A DNA stretch of 64,000 nucleotides from Bacteroidota bacterium (lineage in GTDB: Bacteria; Bacteroidota; Bacteroidia; Palsa-948): assembly GCA_016195025.1 (NCBI GenBank), contig JACQAL010000021.1:1-64000 (forward strand), in the 5' to 3' direction. A model generated the notes under the pieces. It was not told where the DNA came from and searched no databases. It worked only from the letters and a program-made list of their open reading frames with translations. The first letter of the stretch is position 1; each line of letters starts with the position of its first letter. Positions 9,534 to 18,856 of the stretch are shown piece after piece. Both the position numbers and the translations under genes were made by a program.

Positions 9534-11798
9534 TTATTTCCTCTGCGCATCCACCACGGCAATGGTAACCATGTTCACGATTTCGCGAACCGAACTTCCG
9601 AGTTGTAAAATATGAACCGGTTTTTTTGTTCCGAGAAGAATGGGGCCGATGGCTTCCGCGCCTCCGATTTCCTGCATCATTTTATAGGCAATGTTTCCTG
9701 CCGCAAGATTCGGAAAGATGAGCGTGTTTACTTTTTTATTCACCAAATCACTAAACGGAAAATGGTCTTTTAATAAAGTATTGTTGAGCGCTACGTTTGC
9801 CTGCATTTCTCCATCTACCACCATGCCCGGAAAATTTTTGTGAAGCGCCTCAACGGCTTTTCTTGTCTTGTCCGGAATTTCTCCTGTAACCGAACCGAAA
9901 TTGGAATAAGAAAGAATTGCAATTCGCGGAACAATATTGAATTGTTTCACTGCCGTTGCGGTGAGAATGGTTATGTCCACCAAATCCTGCGCGGTGGGCT
10001 CAACGGTTACAGTTGTGTCGGCAAAAAAGAAGGGCCCGTGCTTGGTAATAATAATGTACATGCCTGCCACTTTGCTCACTCCCTCCTGCACGCCAATCAC
10101 CTGAAGCGCTGCGCGCACAGGGTCAGCATATTTTCGGGTGAGTCCGGAAACCATTGCATCGGCAGCGCCCGTTTCCACCATCATGGCTCCGAAATAATTC
10201 CGCTCGCGCATCATCTGGCGCGCTTCAAACAACGTAAATCCTCTTCTCTTGCGCTTGTCAAAAAATAAATCTCCGAAATGTTTTCTGCGCTCGTCCTCTT
10301 CTGCGCTGCGCGGGTCAATGATGGGAACGTCTTCGAGGTCAAGATTGTTTTCAGAAATAGTTTTCAGAATTTTCTTTTTATCTCCGAGCAAAATCGGCTT
10401 TGCAATTCCTTCGTCTTTGATTACCTGCGCGGCTTTAAGAATTTTATAATGGTCTGCTTCGGTAAAAATAACGCGCTTGGGATTTTGTTTTGCCTTGGTG
10501 GTAATGGTGCGGATGAGTTTGTTGTCAATTCCAAGCCGGTTGATGAGTTCCTGTTTGTATGCTTCCCAGTCGGTAATTTTTTTCTGCGCAACCCCTGAAT
10601 CCATTGCGGCTTTGGCAACTGCTGGCGCCACAGTATAAATCAATCGGGAGTCAATTGGCTTGGGAATAATATATTCTTTTCCAAAAGTGATGTTGCGGAG
10701 ATTGTATGCCAGATTCACTTCTTCCGGAACATTTTCTCTGGCAAGATTGGCGATGGCTTTCACCGCAGCAAGTTTCATCTCTTCGTTGATTCGTGTTGCG
10801 CGCACATCGAGCGCTCCGCGGAAGATGAACGGAAATCCCAAAACATTGTTTACCTGGTTCGGATTATCGCTTCTTCCGGTTGCAATTATTATATCTTCTC
10901 TTGCGCCTGCCGCTTCTTCATAGGGAATTTCGGGGTCGGGATTTGCCAGCGCAAACACAATCGCGTTCTTCGCCATACTCTTCACCATTTCTTTCGTAAC
11001 AATATTTCCTTTCGATAATCCCACAAAAACATCTGCGCCCTTCATCGCTTCCGCCAAATCTTTCACTTTTGTTTTTACTGCGAAGAATTTTTTGTTTTCA
11101 TCCAAATCATTTCTGTCTGTGGAAAGCGCACCTTTCGAGTCAAGCATTAAAATATTTTCCTTCTTCGCTCCGAGCGAAATATAAAGTTTGGCGCACGAAA
11201 TTGCCGCAGCACCCGCACCGTTCACCACAATTTTTACTTTGGAAATTTCTTTTCCTGAAAGTTCCACGGCATTCAGCAAAGCGGCCGCGGAAATAATTGC
11301 GGTGCCGTGCTGGTCATCGTGCATGATGGGAATTTTTAATTCCTCTTTCAGCCGTTTTTCAATTTCAAAACACTCGGGCGATTTTATGTCTTCAAGATTT
11401 ATTCCGCCAAACGTGGGCGCGATGGCTTTCACTGTCTGCACAAATTTATCCACGTCTTCTGTGTCAACCTCAATATCGAATACATCTATGTCAGCATAAA
11501 TTTTAAAAAGCATTCCTTTTCCTTCCATCACGGGTTTGCCTGCTGCAGCGCCAATATTCCCCAAACCTAAAACTGCAGTGCCGTTAGAAATAACCGCCAC
11601 CAGATTTCCCTTGGCAGTGTATTTGTAAACATTTTCGGGATTTGCTGCAATGTCGAGACAGGGCTCGGCAACTCCGGGAGAATATGCCAGCGATAAATCC
11701 CGCTGCGTGCTATGCGGCTTGGTGGGAATGACTTCGATTTTCCCCGGTCTTCCGCTGGAATGGTAATCGAGCGCATCTTCTTTTCTTAAATTCGCCAT
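9534..11798 (-). CDS. maeB: NADP-dependent malic enzyme with C-terminal phosphotransacetylase-like domain
   Basis: At 754 residues it has the usual length of MaeB-type enzymes. The N-terminal half contains the malic enzyme signatures [35 protein letters not shown] and the NAD(P)-binding [18 protein letters not shown]. The C-terminal half from about residue 430 is a phosphotransacetylase-like domain ([37 protein letters not shown]). It oxidatively decarboxylates malate to pyruvate with NADP; the C-terminal domain is regulatory in studied homologues. It lies upstream of the siaBC unit and ruvA-sprA on the same strand. A run of TACGAAT-type repeats lies just upstream of its ATG. Confidence 0.97.
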   Translation of the reverse strand: MANLRKEDALDYHSSGRPGKIEVIPTKPHSTQRDLSLAYSPGVAEPCLDIAANPENVYKYTAKGNLVAVISNGTAVLGLGNIGAAAGKPVMEGKGMLFKIYADIDVFDIEVDTEDVDKFVQTVKAIAPTFGGINLEDIKSPECFEIEKRLKEELKIPIMHDDQHGTAIISAAALLNAVELSGKEISKVKIVVNGAGAAAISCAKLYISLGAKKENILMLDSKGALSTDRNDLDENKKFFAVKTKVKDLAEAMKGADVFVGLSKGNIVTKEMVKSMAKNAIVFALANPDPEIPYEEAAGAREDIIIATGRSDNPNQVNNVLGFPFIFRGALDVRATRINEEMKLAAVKAIANLARENVPEEVNLAYNLRNITFGKEYIIPKPIDSRLIYTVAPAVAKAAMDSGVAQKKITDWEAYKQELINRLGIDNKLIRTITTKAKQNPKRVIFTEADHYKILKAAQVIKDEGIAKPILLGDKKKILKTISENNLDLEDVPIIDPRSAEEDERRKHFGDLFFDKRKRRGFTLFEARQMMRERNYFGAMMVETGAADAMVSGLTRKYADPVRAALQVIGVQEGVSKVAGMYIIITKHGPFFFADTTVTVEPTAQDLVDITILTATAVKQFNIVPRIAILSYSNFGSVTGEIPDKTRKAVEALHKNFPGMVVDGEMQANVALNNTLLKDHFPFSDLVNKKVNTLIFPNLAAGNIAYKMMQEIGGAEAIGPILLGTKKPVHILQLGSSVREIVNMVTIAVVDAQRK

Positions 11799-11800
11799 TG

Positions 11801-11836
11801 TACGAATATCGAATAAAAAACGAATATACGAATTAC
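11801..11836. repeat. Short direct repeats of (T)ACGAAT in the maeB/sirtuin intergenic region
   Basis: Within 36 bp there are four copies of a CGAAT(A/T) core, three of them ACGAAT and two TACGAAT, between the divergent starts of maeB and the sirtuin. The same motif makes up the second half of the dispersed repeats found between 59 and 64 kb. Confidence 0.6.
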
Positions 11837-11895
11837 AAAAAAGATTGTGTCGCTTCGGTGTAATCGTGTATTTTCAATCTGTACAATCAACGGCA

Positions 11896-12582
11896 ATGGC
11901 AAAGAAAAAATTAGTTGTGTTCTCCGGAGCAGGCATCAGCGCGGAAAGCGGATTGAAAACTTTTCGCGACAGCGGTGGGTTGTGGGAAGAATACAATGTG
12001 GAAGATGTGGCGACTCCCGAAGCGTGGAATAAAAATCCGGCAGTGGTGCTGGAATTTTATAATATGAGAAGAAGGCAGGCGGTAAATGCAAAGCCGAATG
12101 CCGCGCATCATGCGCTGGTGAAACTGGAAAAAAAATTTGATGTGCAAATTATCACGCAGAATATTGACGACCTCCACGAAAAAGCCGGCTCGAAAAAAGT
12201 TTTGCATCTGCACGGAGAAATTTCCAAGTGCAGAAGTTCGGTGGATGAATCGCTGATTTATCCGATGAAAAAAGATTTGAAGATGGGGCAACTTTGCGAA
12301 AAGGGCTCGCAGCTGCGCCCGCACATTGTTTGGTTTGGCGAGTTTGTTCCGATGATGGAAATTGCAAATTCCATAGCGGCTACTGCAGAACTCTTCCTTA
12401 TTATAGGAACTTCGCTGAATGTTTATCCGGCTGCGGGGCTTATAAATTTCGTGCCTGAAAAAACTCCGAAGTACCTGGTGGACCCGAGTGCTTTTTCGAA
12501 AGATTACATTTCAAATCTCACAATTATAAAAGAAACTGCCGGCAAGGGCGTTCCTAAACTTGTTGAAAATCTTTTGAAATGA
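11896..12582 (+). CDS. cobB: NAD-dependent protein deacylase of the Sir2/CobB type lacking the zinc cysteines
   Basis: From ATG 11896 the 228-residue protein begins with the sirtuin NAD-binding motif VVFSGAGISAESGLKTFRD and keeps TQNIDDLHEKAGSKKVLHLHG, with the catalytic histidine in LHLHG. LRPHIVWFGEFVP and IIGTSLNVYPAAGL complete the Rossmann core. A YxxR pair (FYNMRRR) matches the acyl-pocket residues of SIRT5/CobB desuccinylases. The usual two CxxC zinc pairs are missing: only single cysteines occur in the module (SKCRSSVDE and QLCEKGS). The frame is open 17 codons further upstream, but only MAKKK gives the normal N-terminus. It is divergent from maeB. Desuccinylase activity is inferred. 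Confidence 0.93.
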   Translation: MAKKKLVVFSGAGISAESGLKTFRDSGGLWEEYNVEDVATPEAWNKNPAVVLEFYNMRRRQAVNAKPNAAHHALVKLEKKFDVQIITQNIDDLHEKAGSKKVLHLHGEISKCRSSVDESLIYPMKKDLKMGQLCEKGSQLRPHIVWFGEFVPMMEIANSIAATAELFLIIGTSLNVYPAAGLINFVPEKTPKYLVDPSAFSKDYISNLTIIKETAGKGVPKLVENLLK

Positions 12583-12933
12583 TGTTAGTATGTTTTGATT
12601 TCTTATTTTATCAACAGCGTGAATCTCATTTTCTATTTCTCAAGGTAATTATTACAAAACTTGAAACATTTTATTAACTTTAGGACAGAAATTTCTGGCG
12701 TATATTTTTCAACAATGATGAAAATTAACAACGTGTTAATAACAAAAAACAAATTTGCTAATCAGGCGATTATAAATTTTATCCTGTTGGAAGATTGTTA
12801 TGAAAATTTTATAAGAGTTGCTGTCAAGCTATGTGGAGTATTTTTCCCAACAGAGTTAACAGCATAATAGATACATTAAATATTAAATAAATAAAAAATT
12901 AAATACAATAGTGTTTGTTTGAAAGTTGATTTT
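12583..12933. other. AT-rich intergenic region upstream of nadA
   Basis: This stretch of 351 bp has no convincing gene; a 68-codon open frame at 12661-12867 has no recognisable features. An interrupted palindrome, TTAACA-ACG-TGTTAA, lies at 12725-12739 and could be an operator. The last 60 bp before nadA are almost entirely A and T. No canonical TAnnTTTG box was seen immediately upstream of the gene; a variant TAGTGTTTG occurs near 12909. Confidence 0.5.
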
Positions 12934-13884
12934 ATGCAAAGTAATATTTCCATAGATTTGTTTTCTGAAATTGAAAAACTCAAAAAAGAAAAAAATGCAG
13001 TTATCCTCGCGCATTATTACCAGGAGCCCGATATTCAGGATGTGGCGGATTTTATTGGCGACAGTTTGGGATTATCACAGCAGGCAGCAAAAACAAAAGC
13101 CGATATTATTGTTTTCGCAGGCGTGCATTTCATGGCGGAGACAGCAAAGATTTTATCTCCACAGAAAAAAGTTTTACTCCCGGATTTGAAAGCAGGATGT
13201 TCGCTTGCAGATGCCTGCCCTGCCGATAAATTTTCTGACTTCAAAAAAAAATATCCTGAACATATTGTGATTACATACGTGAATTGTTCTGCAGAAATAA
13301 AAGCGCTATCGGATATTATTTGCACTTCCACTAATGCGCAAAAAATAGTAGAGAGTTTACCGAAAGAACAAAAAATTATTTTCGCACCCGATAAAAATTT
13401 AGGAAAGTTCATAGAGAAGCAAACAGGAAGAGAAATGATTTTGTGGGATGGAAGTTGCATGGTGCATGAAATTTTTTCACTAAAGAAAATTTTACAGTTG
13501 AAAGAGCAACACCCGGACGCAAAATTCATTGCGCATCCGGAATGTGAAGAGTCAATTTTGAAAATTGCAGATTACATCGGTTCAACAACAGGACTTTTAA
13601 ATTTTACTAAAAAAGATTTTGCGAAAGAATTTATTGTAGCAACAGAAACCGGAATTATTTACCAGATGCAAAAATCATCTCCTGAAAAAACTTTTATTCC
13701 CGCGCCACCGAATAATTCCTGTGCCTGCAATGATTGCCCGCACATGAAATTAAACACACTCGAAAAGTTGTACACTTGCCTGAAATATGAAACGCCCGAA
13801 GTCGTTATGGAAAAAAGTTTAATTGAGCGTGCAGAAAAACCAATCAGGAGAATGTTGGAAATATCAGAAAGATTAGGATTGTGA
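12934..13884 (+). CDS. nadA: Quinolinate synthase NadA
   Basis: From ATG 12934 the protein has 316 residues. Family motifs are [20 protein letters not shown] near the N-terminus, [33 protein letters not shown] with the first cluster cysteine, a second cysteine in [12 protein letters not shown] and the C-terminal pair region [19 protein letters not shown]. NadA condenses iminoaspartate and dihydroxyacetone phosphate to quinolinate for NAD synthesis, using a [4Fe-4S] cluster. The frame is open from a TTG 15 bp upstream, but ATG 12934 gives the usual N-terminus. Its stop codon overlaps the GTG start of the MORN-repeat gene. nadB and nadC are not in the window. Confidence 0.96.
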   Translation: MQSNISIDLFSEIEKLKKEKNAVILAHYYQEPDIQDVADFIGDSLGLSQQAAKTKADIIVFAGVHFMAETAKILSPQKKVLLPDLKAGCSLADACPADKFSDFKKKYPEHIVITYVNCSAEIKALSDIICTSTNAQKIVESLPKEQKIIFAPDKNLGKFIEKQTGREMILWDGSCMVHEIFSLKKILQLKEQHPDAKFIAHPECEESILKIADYIGSTTGLLNFTKKDFAKEFIVATETGIIYQMQKSSPEKTFIPAPPNNSCACNDCPHMKLNTLEKLYTCLKYETPEVVMEKSLIERAEKPIRRMLEISERLGL

Positions 13885-15491
13885 AAAAGTTTCTGAAATA
13901 TATATTTATTCCATTTGTCATTTGTCATTTGTCATTTGTCATTTGTTTTGCACAGCCTCAGCAAAACGTAAATCCAAACGGCTACAATAAATTTTATTAC
14001 GAGAACGGAAAAATTTCCAGCGAGGGAATGATGAAAGATAGCCGCCCCGAAGGTTACTGGAAAACCTATTCACCGAATGGAAAAATAAAATCGCAAGGCA
14101 ACCGGAAAAATTTTGAATTAGATAGTTTATGGAAATTCTATAACGAAAATGGAAAACTTCTCACCGAAATAAATTACCGCAACGGAAAAAAAGATGGAAT
14201 GAAAAGAACGTGGGATGCGGATGGATTTATTCTTTCTGAGGAAAATTATTCGTCCGATGTGAAACAAGGCATGACCATTACGTACTATGCGCCCGATGAT
14301 ACCATTCAGACAAAAGGGAAAGTAAAAATGAAAATTCCTTTCGACAAAGGAAAAGAAAACGGAACAGCATTCGAGTATGATAAAAACGGAAACATTATTA
14401 CAATTCTCGAATACAGTTACGGAGTTTTGAAAAAACAGGAATTAGTTAACCGAACCGATAAGAGCGGACAAAAGCAAGGAACATGGAAAGAATTTTTTCC
14501 GAGCGGAAAAGTAAAATCAGAAACCGCCTATCAGAACGGAAAGAAAACGGGCTATGAGAAAAAATTCACCGAAACGGGGAGTTTGGCAAATGTCGAAAAA
14601 TTTATTGGCGATTCCGCAGTAAAAGAAGCGCCCGAACTCACTACCAAACTCGAAGTGCGCAACGAATACTATGAGGATGGCGCAATAAAAAAAACAGGAA
14701 CATATTTATATGGCGTTGCCGAGGGCACGCACAAAGAATATTCTCCGGAAGGAAAAATTACCGGAGCAAAAATTTTTCACGAAGGAAATTTAATCGGAGA
14801 AGGGTTGATTGATGAAGCCGGCAATCAGCAAGGAGCATGGACAGAATACCACGCGAACGGAAAAATAAAAGGAAAAGGAAGTTATGAGAATGGAATTAAA
14901 ACAGGCGAATGGGTTTTCTACCATCCCAACGGAAAAACGGAGCAGAAAGGAAAGTATGATAAGAAAGGGAAGCCGCAAGGATTATGGCAGTGGTATTATG
15001 ACTCCGGAAATTTATTGCGCGAAGAAACTTATCTCAACGGAAAACGTGAAGGCGCGTTAACAGAATGGAGCGATGCAAAAAAAGATTCTTCGGGCAACAA
15101 AACAGAAGCGCAGGTGATTACAAAAGGAGAATATATTGACGGCATGAAAGAAGGAAAATGGTTTTACCAGATTCAGGATTACCGTGAAGAAGGAATGTAT
15201 AAAAGCGACAACAAAGATGGCGCGTGGGAATCTTACTATGTGGATAACAACCAGGTTCGCTTCGCGGGAAAATTTGTGGAAGGGCTTCCCGATGGAAAGC
15301 ACACCTATTATTATCACGATGGCAAGAAAGAAGAAGAAGGAAAATATATCATGGGAAACAAAGACGGCAACTGGGAATATTTTAATCCGGATGGAACACT
15401 TCTGATAACAATCACATTCCACAAAGACCGTGAAATAAAATTTGACGGAGTAAAAGTAAAACCGCTTCTCCCGGGCGAAACGCTGAAATAA
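13881..15491 (+). CDS. Exported MORN-variant (YwqK-like) repeat protein
   Basis: This 536-residue protein starts at GTG 13881, overlapping the nadA stop (GTGA), with a signal peptide ending near FAQPQQ. The rest is built of about twenty repeats of the type [31 protein letters not shown] and [16 protein letters not shown], that is the MORN_2/YwqK antitoxin repeat that forms beta-hairpin solenoids. Such Bacteroidota proteins are probably surface or periplasmic; no enzymatic role is known to me. It precedes a histidine kinase by 5 bp and is probably co-transcribed with it. The signal peptide is encoded by a tandem heptanucleotide repeat, which could cause slippage. The start is uncertain because it depends on GTG. 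Confidence 0.82.
   Translation: MKKFLKYIFIPFVICHLSFVICFAQPQQNVNPNGYNKFYYENGKISSEGMMKDSRPEGYWKTYSPNGKIKSQGNRKNFELDSLWKFYNENGKLLTEINYRNGKKDGMKRTWDADGFILSEENYSSDVKQGMTITYYAPDDTIQTKGKVKMKIPFDKGKENGTAFEYDKNGNIITILEYSYGVLKKQELVNRTDKSGQKQGTWKEFFPSGKVKSETAYQNGKKTGYEKKFTETGSLANVEKFIGDSAVKEAPELTTKLEVRNEYYEDGAIKKTGTYLYGVAEGTHKEYSPEGKITGAKIFHEGNLIGEGLIDEAGNQQGAWTEYHANGKIKGKGSYENGIKTGEWVFYHPNGKTEQKGKYDKKGKPQGLWQWYYDSGNLLREETYLNGKREGALTEWSDAKKDSSGNKTEAQVITKGEYIDGMKEGKWFYQIQDYREEGMYKSDNKDGAWESYYVDNNQVRFAGKFVEGLPDGKHTYYYHDGKKEEEGKYIMGNKDGNWEYFNPDGTLLITITFHKDREIKFDGVKVKPLLPGETLK
13912..13946 (+). repeat. Five perfect tandem copies of the heptamer CATTTGT inside a signal peptide
   Basis: The 35-bp tract encodes the hydrophobic core [11 protein letters not shown]. 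Because the unit is 7 bp, gain or loss of one copy shifts the reading frame of the MORN-repeat protein. The arrangement resembles contingency loci, but variability cannot be seen in one sequence. Confidence 0.9.
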
Positions 15492-15496
15492 AATTT

Positions 15497-18097
15497 ATGT
15501 CCGCGCAGCAAAATCAATTTATCTCCGAAGAAATTTTCCGCAATCTCTTCGACAAAAACCCGCTGCCCATGTGGGTGTTCGATACAAACACATTGCAGTT
15601 TTTGTTGGTGAACAAGGCGGCAATAAAAAAATACGGCTACTCGCACGAAGAATTTCTTTCAATGACCATAGCAGACATTCGTCCGAAAGAAGAAAGAAAA
15701 AAACTTCTTGAACACCACATTGCCATAACAGAGAGCAACCGCCTTTCAGCCAATCAGGGAATATGGAAACATAAAACCAAAGACGGTGAAATTATTTTTG
15801 TTGATATTACCTCGAGTGCGATTCTTTTCGAGGGAAAGCAAGCAGTTGCTGTTGCTGTTTCCGATGTAACCGAAAAAGAAAAAGCAAAGCAGGAATTAAT
15901 GGAAAGCGAAGAACGGTTTCGGCTTCTTGCAGAAAGTTCGCTCGAAGGAATTGTTCTAAGCGAAAACAAAATCATAATTGACTCCAACGAGCAATTTGTA
16001 AAAATGTTCGGCTATGAAACGCGCAGCGAACTCATAGGTAAAAATGTGGAAACGCTGGTCCATCCGAAAGATGTATCCGTGGTGATTGAAAAAATTCAGG
16101 AAACAAATACCGAACCGTATGAACTCGTCTGCATAAAAAAAGACGGAACAAATTTTATTGTAAAGTCAAAAGGAAGAATAATTCCCTTCGGAGAAAGAGC
16201 CATACGCATTTCGGTGGTGAGCGACATAACCGCACAAAAAGAAAATGAAAAAAACCTGAAGCAAAGCGAAGAACGGTTCCGCCATCTTTTCGAAAATAAT
16301 CTTGCGGGAGTTTTTCGTTCAGAAGTTGGAGGCGGGCTGATTGAAGTCAACCAGGCGCTGGCGGAAATTTTCGGATATAAATCAGCGGAAGAATTAAAAA
16401 AAATAAAAGCGCAGCAATTATATTATTCGATTCATGACAGGGAAAGATATTTAAACGAACTGCAGAAAAACAAATACGTGAAAAACTTCCAGATGCGGAT
16501 GAAGAAAAAAGACGGAAGCGAAATCTGGATTCTGGAAAACGTTCAACTGGCAAAAGATTTTAAAACAGGAAAAGAATTTATTGAAGGAACGCTGATTGAC
16601 ATAACGGAAACAAAACGCGTTCAGCAGGCGCTTCAGGAAAGCGAAGAAAATTATAAAAGTTTAATCGAGCACACCCCCGATGGAATTTTAATTCACGATG
16701 AAAAGGGCGAAACAATTTTTGCAAACCCCGCAGCGCTGAAGATGATAGGCATTTCCTCGCTGCAAGAAGTGGCGGAAAAAAATCTTTTCGGCTACGTGCT
16801 TCCCGAGTATCATGAAAAAATAAGAACAAGAAAAGAAGAACTGAGCCAGGGGAAAGAAGCGCCTTTCATGGAAATTAAAATTCGCAAAGTAGACGGGAAA
16901 ACAATAGAAGTGGAAACCAAAACAAGCCGCATAAACTATCACGGGGAAAAAGCAGTAGAAGTTGTGCTCCACGATATTTCGCTCCAGCGCCAGCTCGAAC
17001 GCGAACAAATGCGGCTGCAACTCGAAGAAGAATCCAACCGCGAACTGAAACGTGAAATTGCCGCGCACATCCGCACACGGCAGCGGTTAAATGCCAACCA
17101 AAAATATATTCGCCTGCTGATAGATTCTTCCCTCGATATGATTTTTGCATGCGATGAGAAAGGAAAATTCACCGAGTTTAACAGAGCCGCACAATTAACT
17201 TTCGGATATAAACCCGAGGAAATATTAGGCAAACAAATTTCGATTTTATATGCAGACAGAGGACATTCGGAACGAATCGGAGATTTAATTTTCCAGGATG
17301 GAAATTACATGGGCGAAGCCGACCACCTAAAAAAGAACGGGGAAACTTTTCCTGCGTATGTAAATGCTTCGCTCCTGAAAAATGACAAGGGAGAAATTAT
17401 AGGAACCATGAGCATTTCGCGCGACATTACCCGAATTAAAGAAGCGGAAGAGCAATTGAAAAAATCTGTTCATGAAAAAGAAATTCTTCTGAAAGAAATT
17501 CACCACCGCGTGAAAAATAATATGCAGGTGATTTCAAGCATTCTCAAATTGCAATCCGCCTACGTGAAAGACAAAAAGACCGTGGAGCTTCTCAACGAAT
17601 GCAGAAACCGGATTGCTTCCATGGCATTCATCCACGCTTCTTTGTATATGACAAAAGATTTTGCCAACATTAATTTTTCTGACTACGTGAGCAACATTGC
17701 GGGAAATCTTCAGCAGTCGTATGTAAGCGCGGATAAAAAAATTCTTCTTCAGATTGATGTGCCCAAGGTAAATCTTCACATTGACGATGCCATTCCCTGC
17801 GGGCTCATCATCAATGAACTTCTTTCCAATTCGTTCAAGTATGCCTTCGTGAAAAAGAAAAGAGGAACGGTAGGAATCTCTGTGAAAGTAAAGAAAGAAA
17901 ATATTATACTTGCAATCTGGGATAATGGAAGCGGCTTTCCGAAAAATATTAATTATAAAAACACCGAATCACTCGGATTGCAACTGGTAAATTCGCTCTC
18001 GGAACAAATTGGCGGCAAAATAAAAATGGAAAGTAAAAAAGAAGTAGGAACAAAATTCATTATCGCATTTGAAAAACAAAAAAAGCCCCATGAATAA
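15497..18097 (+). CDS. Multi-PAS sensor histidine kinase (HisKA_2 type), cytoplasmic
   Basis: This 866-residue protein lacks membrane helices. Five PAS domains can be followed at about 10-130, 135-250, 258-378, 382-500 and 545-665 (for example NPLPMWVFDTNTLQFLLVNK and GYSHEEFLSMTIADIRP), with a coiled coil before the last. The transmitter is of the HisKA_2 kind: LLKEIHHRVKNNMQVISSIL carries the phosphorylated histidine region, CGLIINELLSNSFKYAF is the N box and WDNGSGFP plus SLGLQLVNSLSEQIGG are the G boxes. The multiple PAS domains suggest sensing of cytoplasmic redox state or small ligands. It overlaps the LytTR regulator by 8 bp, which is almost certainly its partner. Confidence 0.95.
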   Translation: MSAQQNQFISEEIFRNLFDKNPLPMWVFDTNTLQFLLVNKAAIKKYGYSHEEFLSMTIADIRPKEERKKLLEHHIAITESNRLSANQGIWKHKTKDGEIIFVDITSSAILFEGKQAVAVAVSDVTEKEKAKQELMESEERFRLLAESSLEGIVLSENKIIIDSNEQFVKMFGYETRSELIGKNVETLVHPKDVSVVIEKIQETNTEPYELVCIKKDGTNFIVKSKGRIIPFGERAIRISVVSDITAQKENEKNLKQSEERFRHLFENNLAGVFRSEVGGGLIEVNQALAEIFGYKSAEELKKIKAQQLYYSIHDRERYLNELQKNKYVKNFQMRMKKKDGSEIWILENVQLAKDFKTGKEFIEGTLIDITETKRVQQALQESEENYKSLIEHTPDGILIHDEKGETIFANPAALKMIGISSLQEVAEKNLFGYVLPEYHEKIRTRKEELSQGKEAPFMEIKIRKVDGKTIEVETKTSRINYHGEKAVEVVLHDISLQRQLEREQMRLQLEEESNRELKREIAAHIRTRQRLNANQKYIRLLIDSSLDMIFACDEKGKFTEFNRAAQLTFGYKPEEILGKQISILYADRGHSERIGDLIFQDGNYMGEADHLKKNGETFPAYVNASLLKNDKGEIIGTMSISRDITRIKEAEEQLKKSVHEKEILLKEIHHRVKNNMQVISSILKLQSAYVKDKKTVELLNECRNRIASMAFIHASLYMTKDFANINFSDYVSNIAGNLQQSYVSADKKILLQIDVPKVNLHIDDAIPCGLIINELLSNSFKYAFVKKKRGTVGISVKVKKENIILAIWDNGSGFPKNINYKNTESLGLQLVNSLSEQIGGKIKMESKKEVGTKFIIAFEKQKKPHE

Positions 18098-18842
18098 AAC
18101 AGGAATCCTGGTTGTAGAAGATGAAAGCATTGTAGCGAAAGACATTCAGCAATCGCTGAAGAAACTCGGCTATGAAGTGCTGGGTGTTTGCGCTACGGGC
18201 GAAGATGCTATGGAAAAAGCCGACCGGCTGAAGCCGAACTTAGTATTGATGGATATTATGCTGAAAGGCGATGTGAGCGGAATTGATGCGGCAGAATATG
18301 TGCGTGATAAATTAAACATACCGGTAATTTTTCTCACCGCCTATGCCGACAGCAGCACGCTTTCCAAAGCAAAAGTAACCGAACCGTACGGATATATTAT
18401 AAAACCATTCAAAGAAATTGATTTGCAGACGAACATTGAAATTGCATTATACAAACACGAAAAAGCAAACGAAGCAAAACGCGAGCGCGATTTTTTATAT
18501 TCTTTAGTAGAGGCAAAAAGTTCCAAAGAAGTAATTTTTGCCAAGTCAAATCTTAAACTGGTAAAAATTCACACAAAGGATATTTATTTTCTCGAATCGC
18601 TGAAAGATTATGTTACCATTAACACAAAGAATAACCGCTTCATCATTCACTCCACCATGGGAGATATCGAAAAAAAATTTCCCACCACCGAATTTGTCCG
18701 CGTGCACCGCTCTTTTATAGTGCGCATCGATAAAATTGCTTCGATAGACCATAATTTTCTTGTTGTGGAAGACCTTCAAAAACAAATTCCCATCAGCGCA
18801 TCTTATTACGTAGAATTAAAAAAACGACTTAACATGCTTTAA
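18090..18842 (+). CDS. LytTR-family response regulator
   Basis: From ATG 18090 the protein has 250 residues. The receiver domain (1-120) has the acidic pocket VVEDES, the phosphoacceptor aspartate in LVLMDIMLKGDV, a threonine/alanine switch in VIFLTAYAD and the lysine in GYIIKPFKE. After a linker the C-terminal part (about 150-250) is a LytTR DNA-binding domain (IYFLESLKDYVTINTKNN, FVRVHRSFIVRIDKIASID). LytTR proteins bind direct repeats in promoters. The gene overlaps the kinase gene by 8 bp. A frame extension to TTG 18069 is possible but would add residues before the receiver domain. Confidence 0.96.
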   Translation: MNKTGILVVEDESIVAKDIQQSLKKLGYEVLGVCATGEDAMEKADRLKPNLVLMDIMLKGDVSGIDAAEYVRDKLNIPVIFLTAYADSSTLSKAKVTEPYGYIIKPFKEIDLQTNIEIALYKHEKANEAKRERDFLYSLVEAKSSKEVIFAKSNLKLVKIHTKDIYFLESLKDYVTINTKNNRFIIHSTMGDIEKKFPTTEFVRVHRSFIVRIDKIASIDHNFLVVEDLQKQIPISASYYVELKKRLNML

Positions 18843-18856
18843 TTTTTCTGGCGGGA

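Noticed and set aside
12661-12867. 68-residue open frame upstream of nadA
   Set aside because: It has AT-driven composition, no recognisable domain, and no start signal; it is better read as intergenic DNA.
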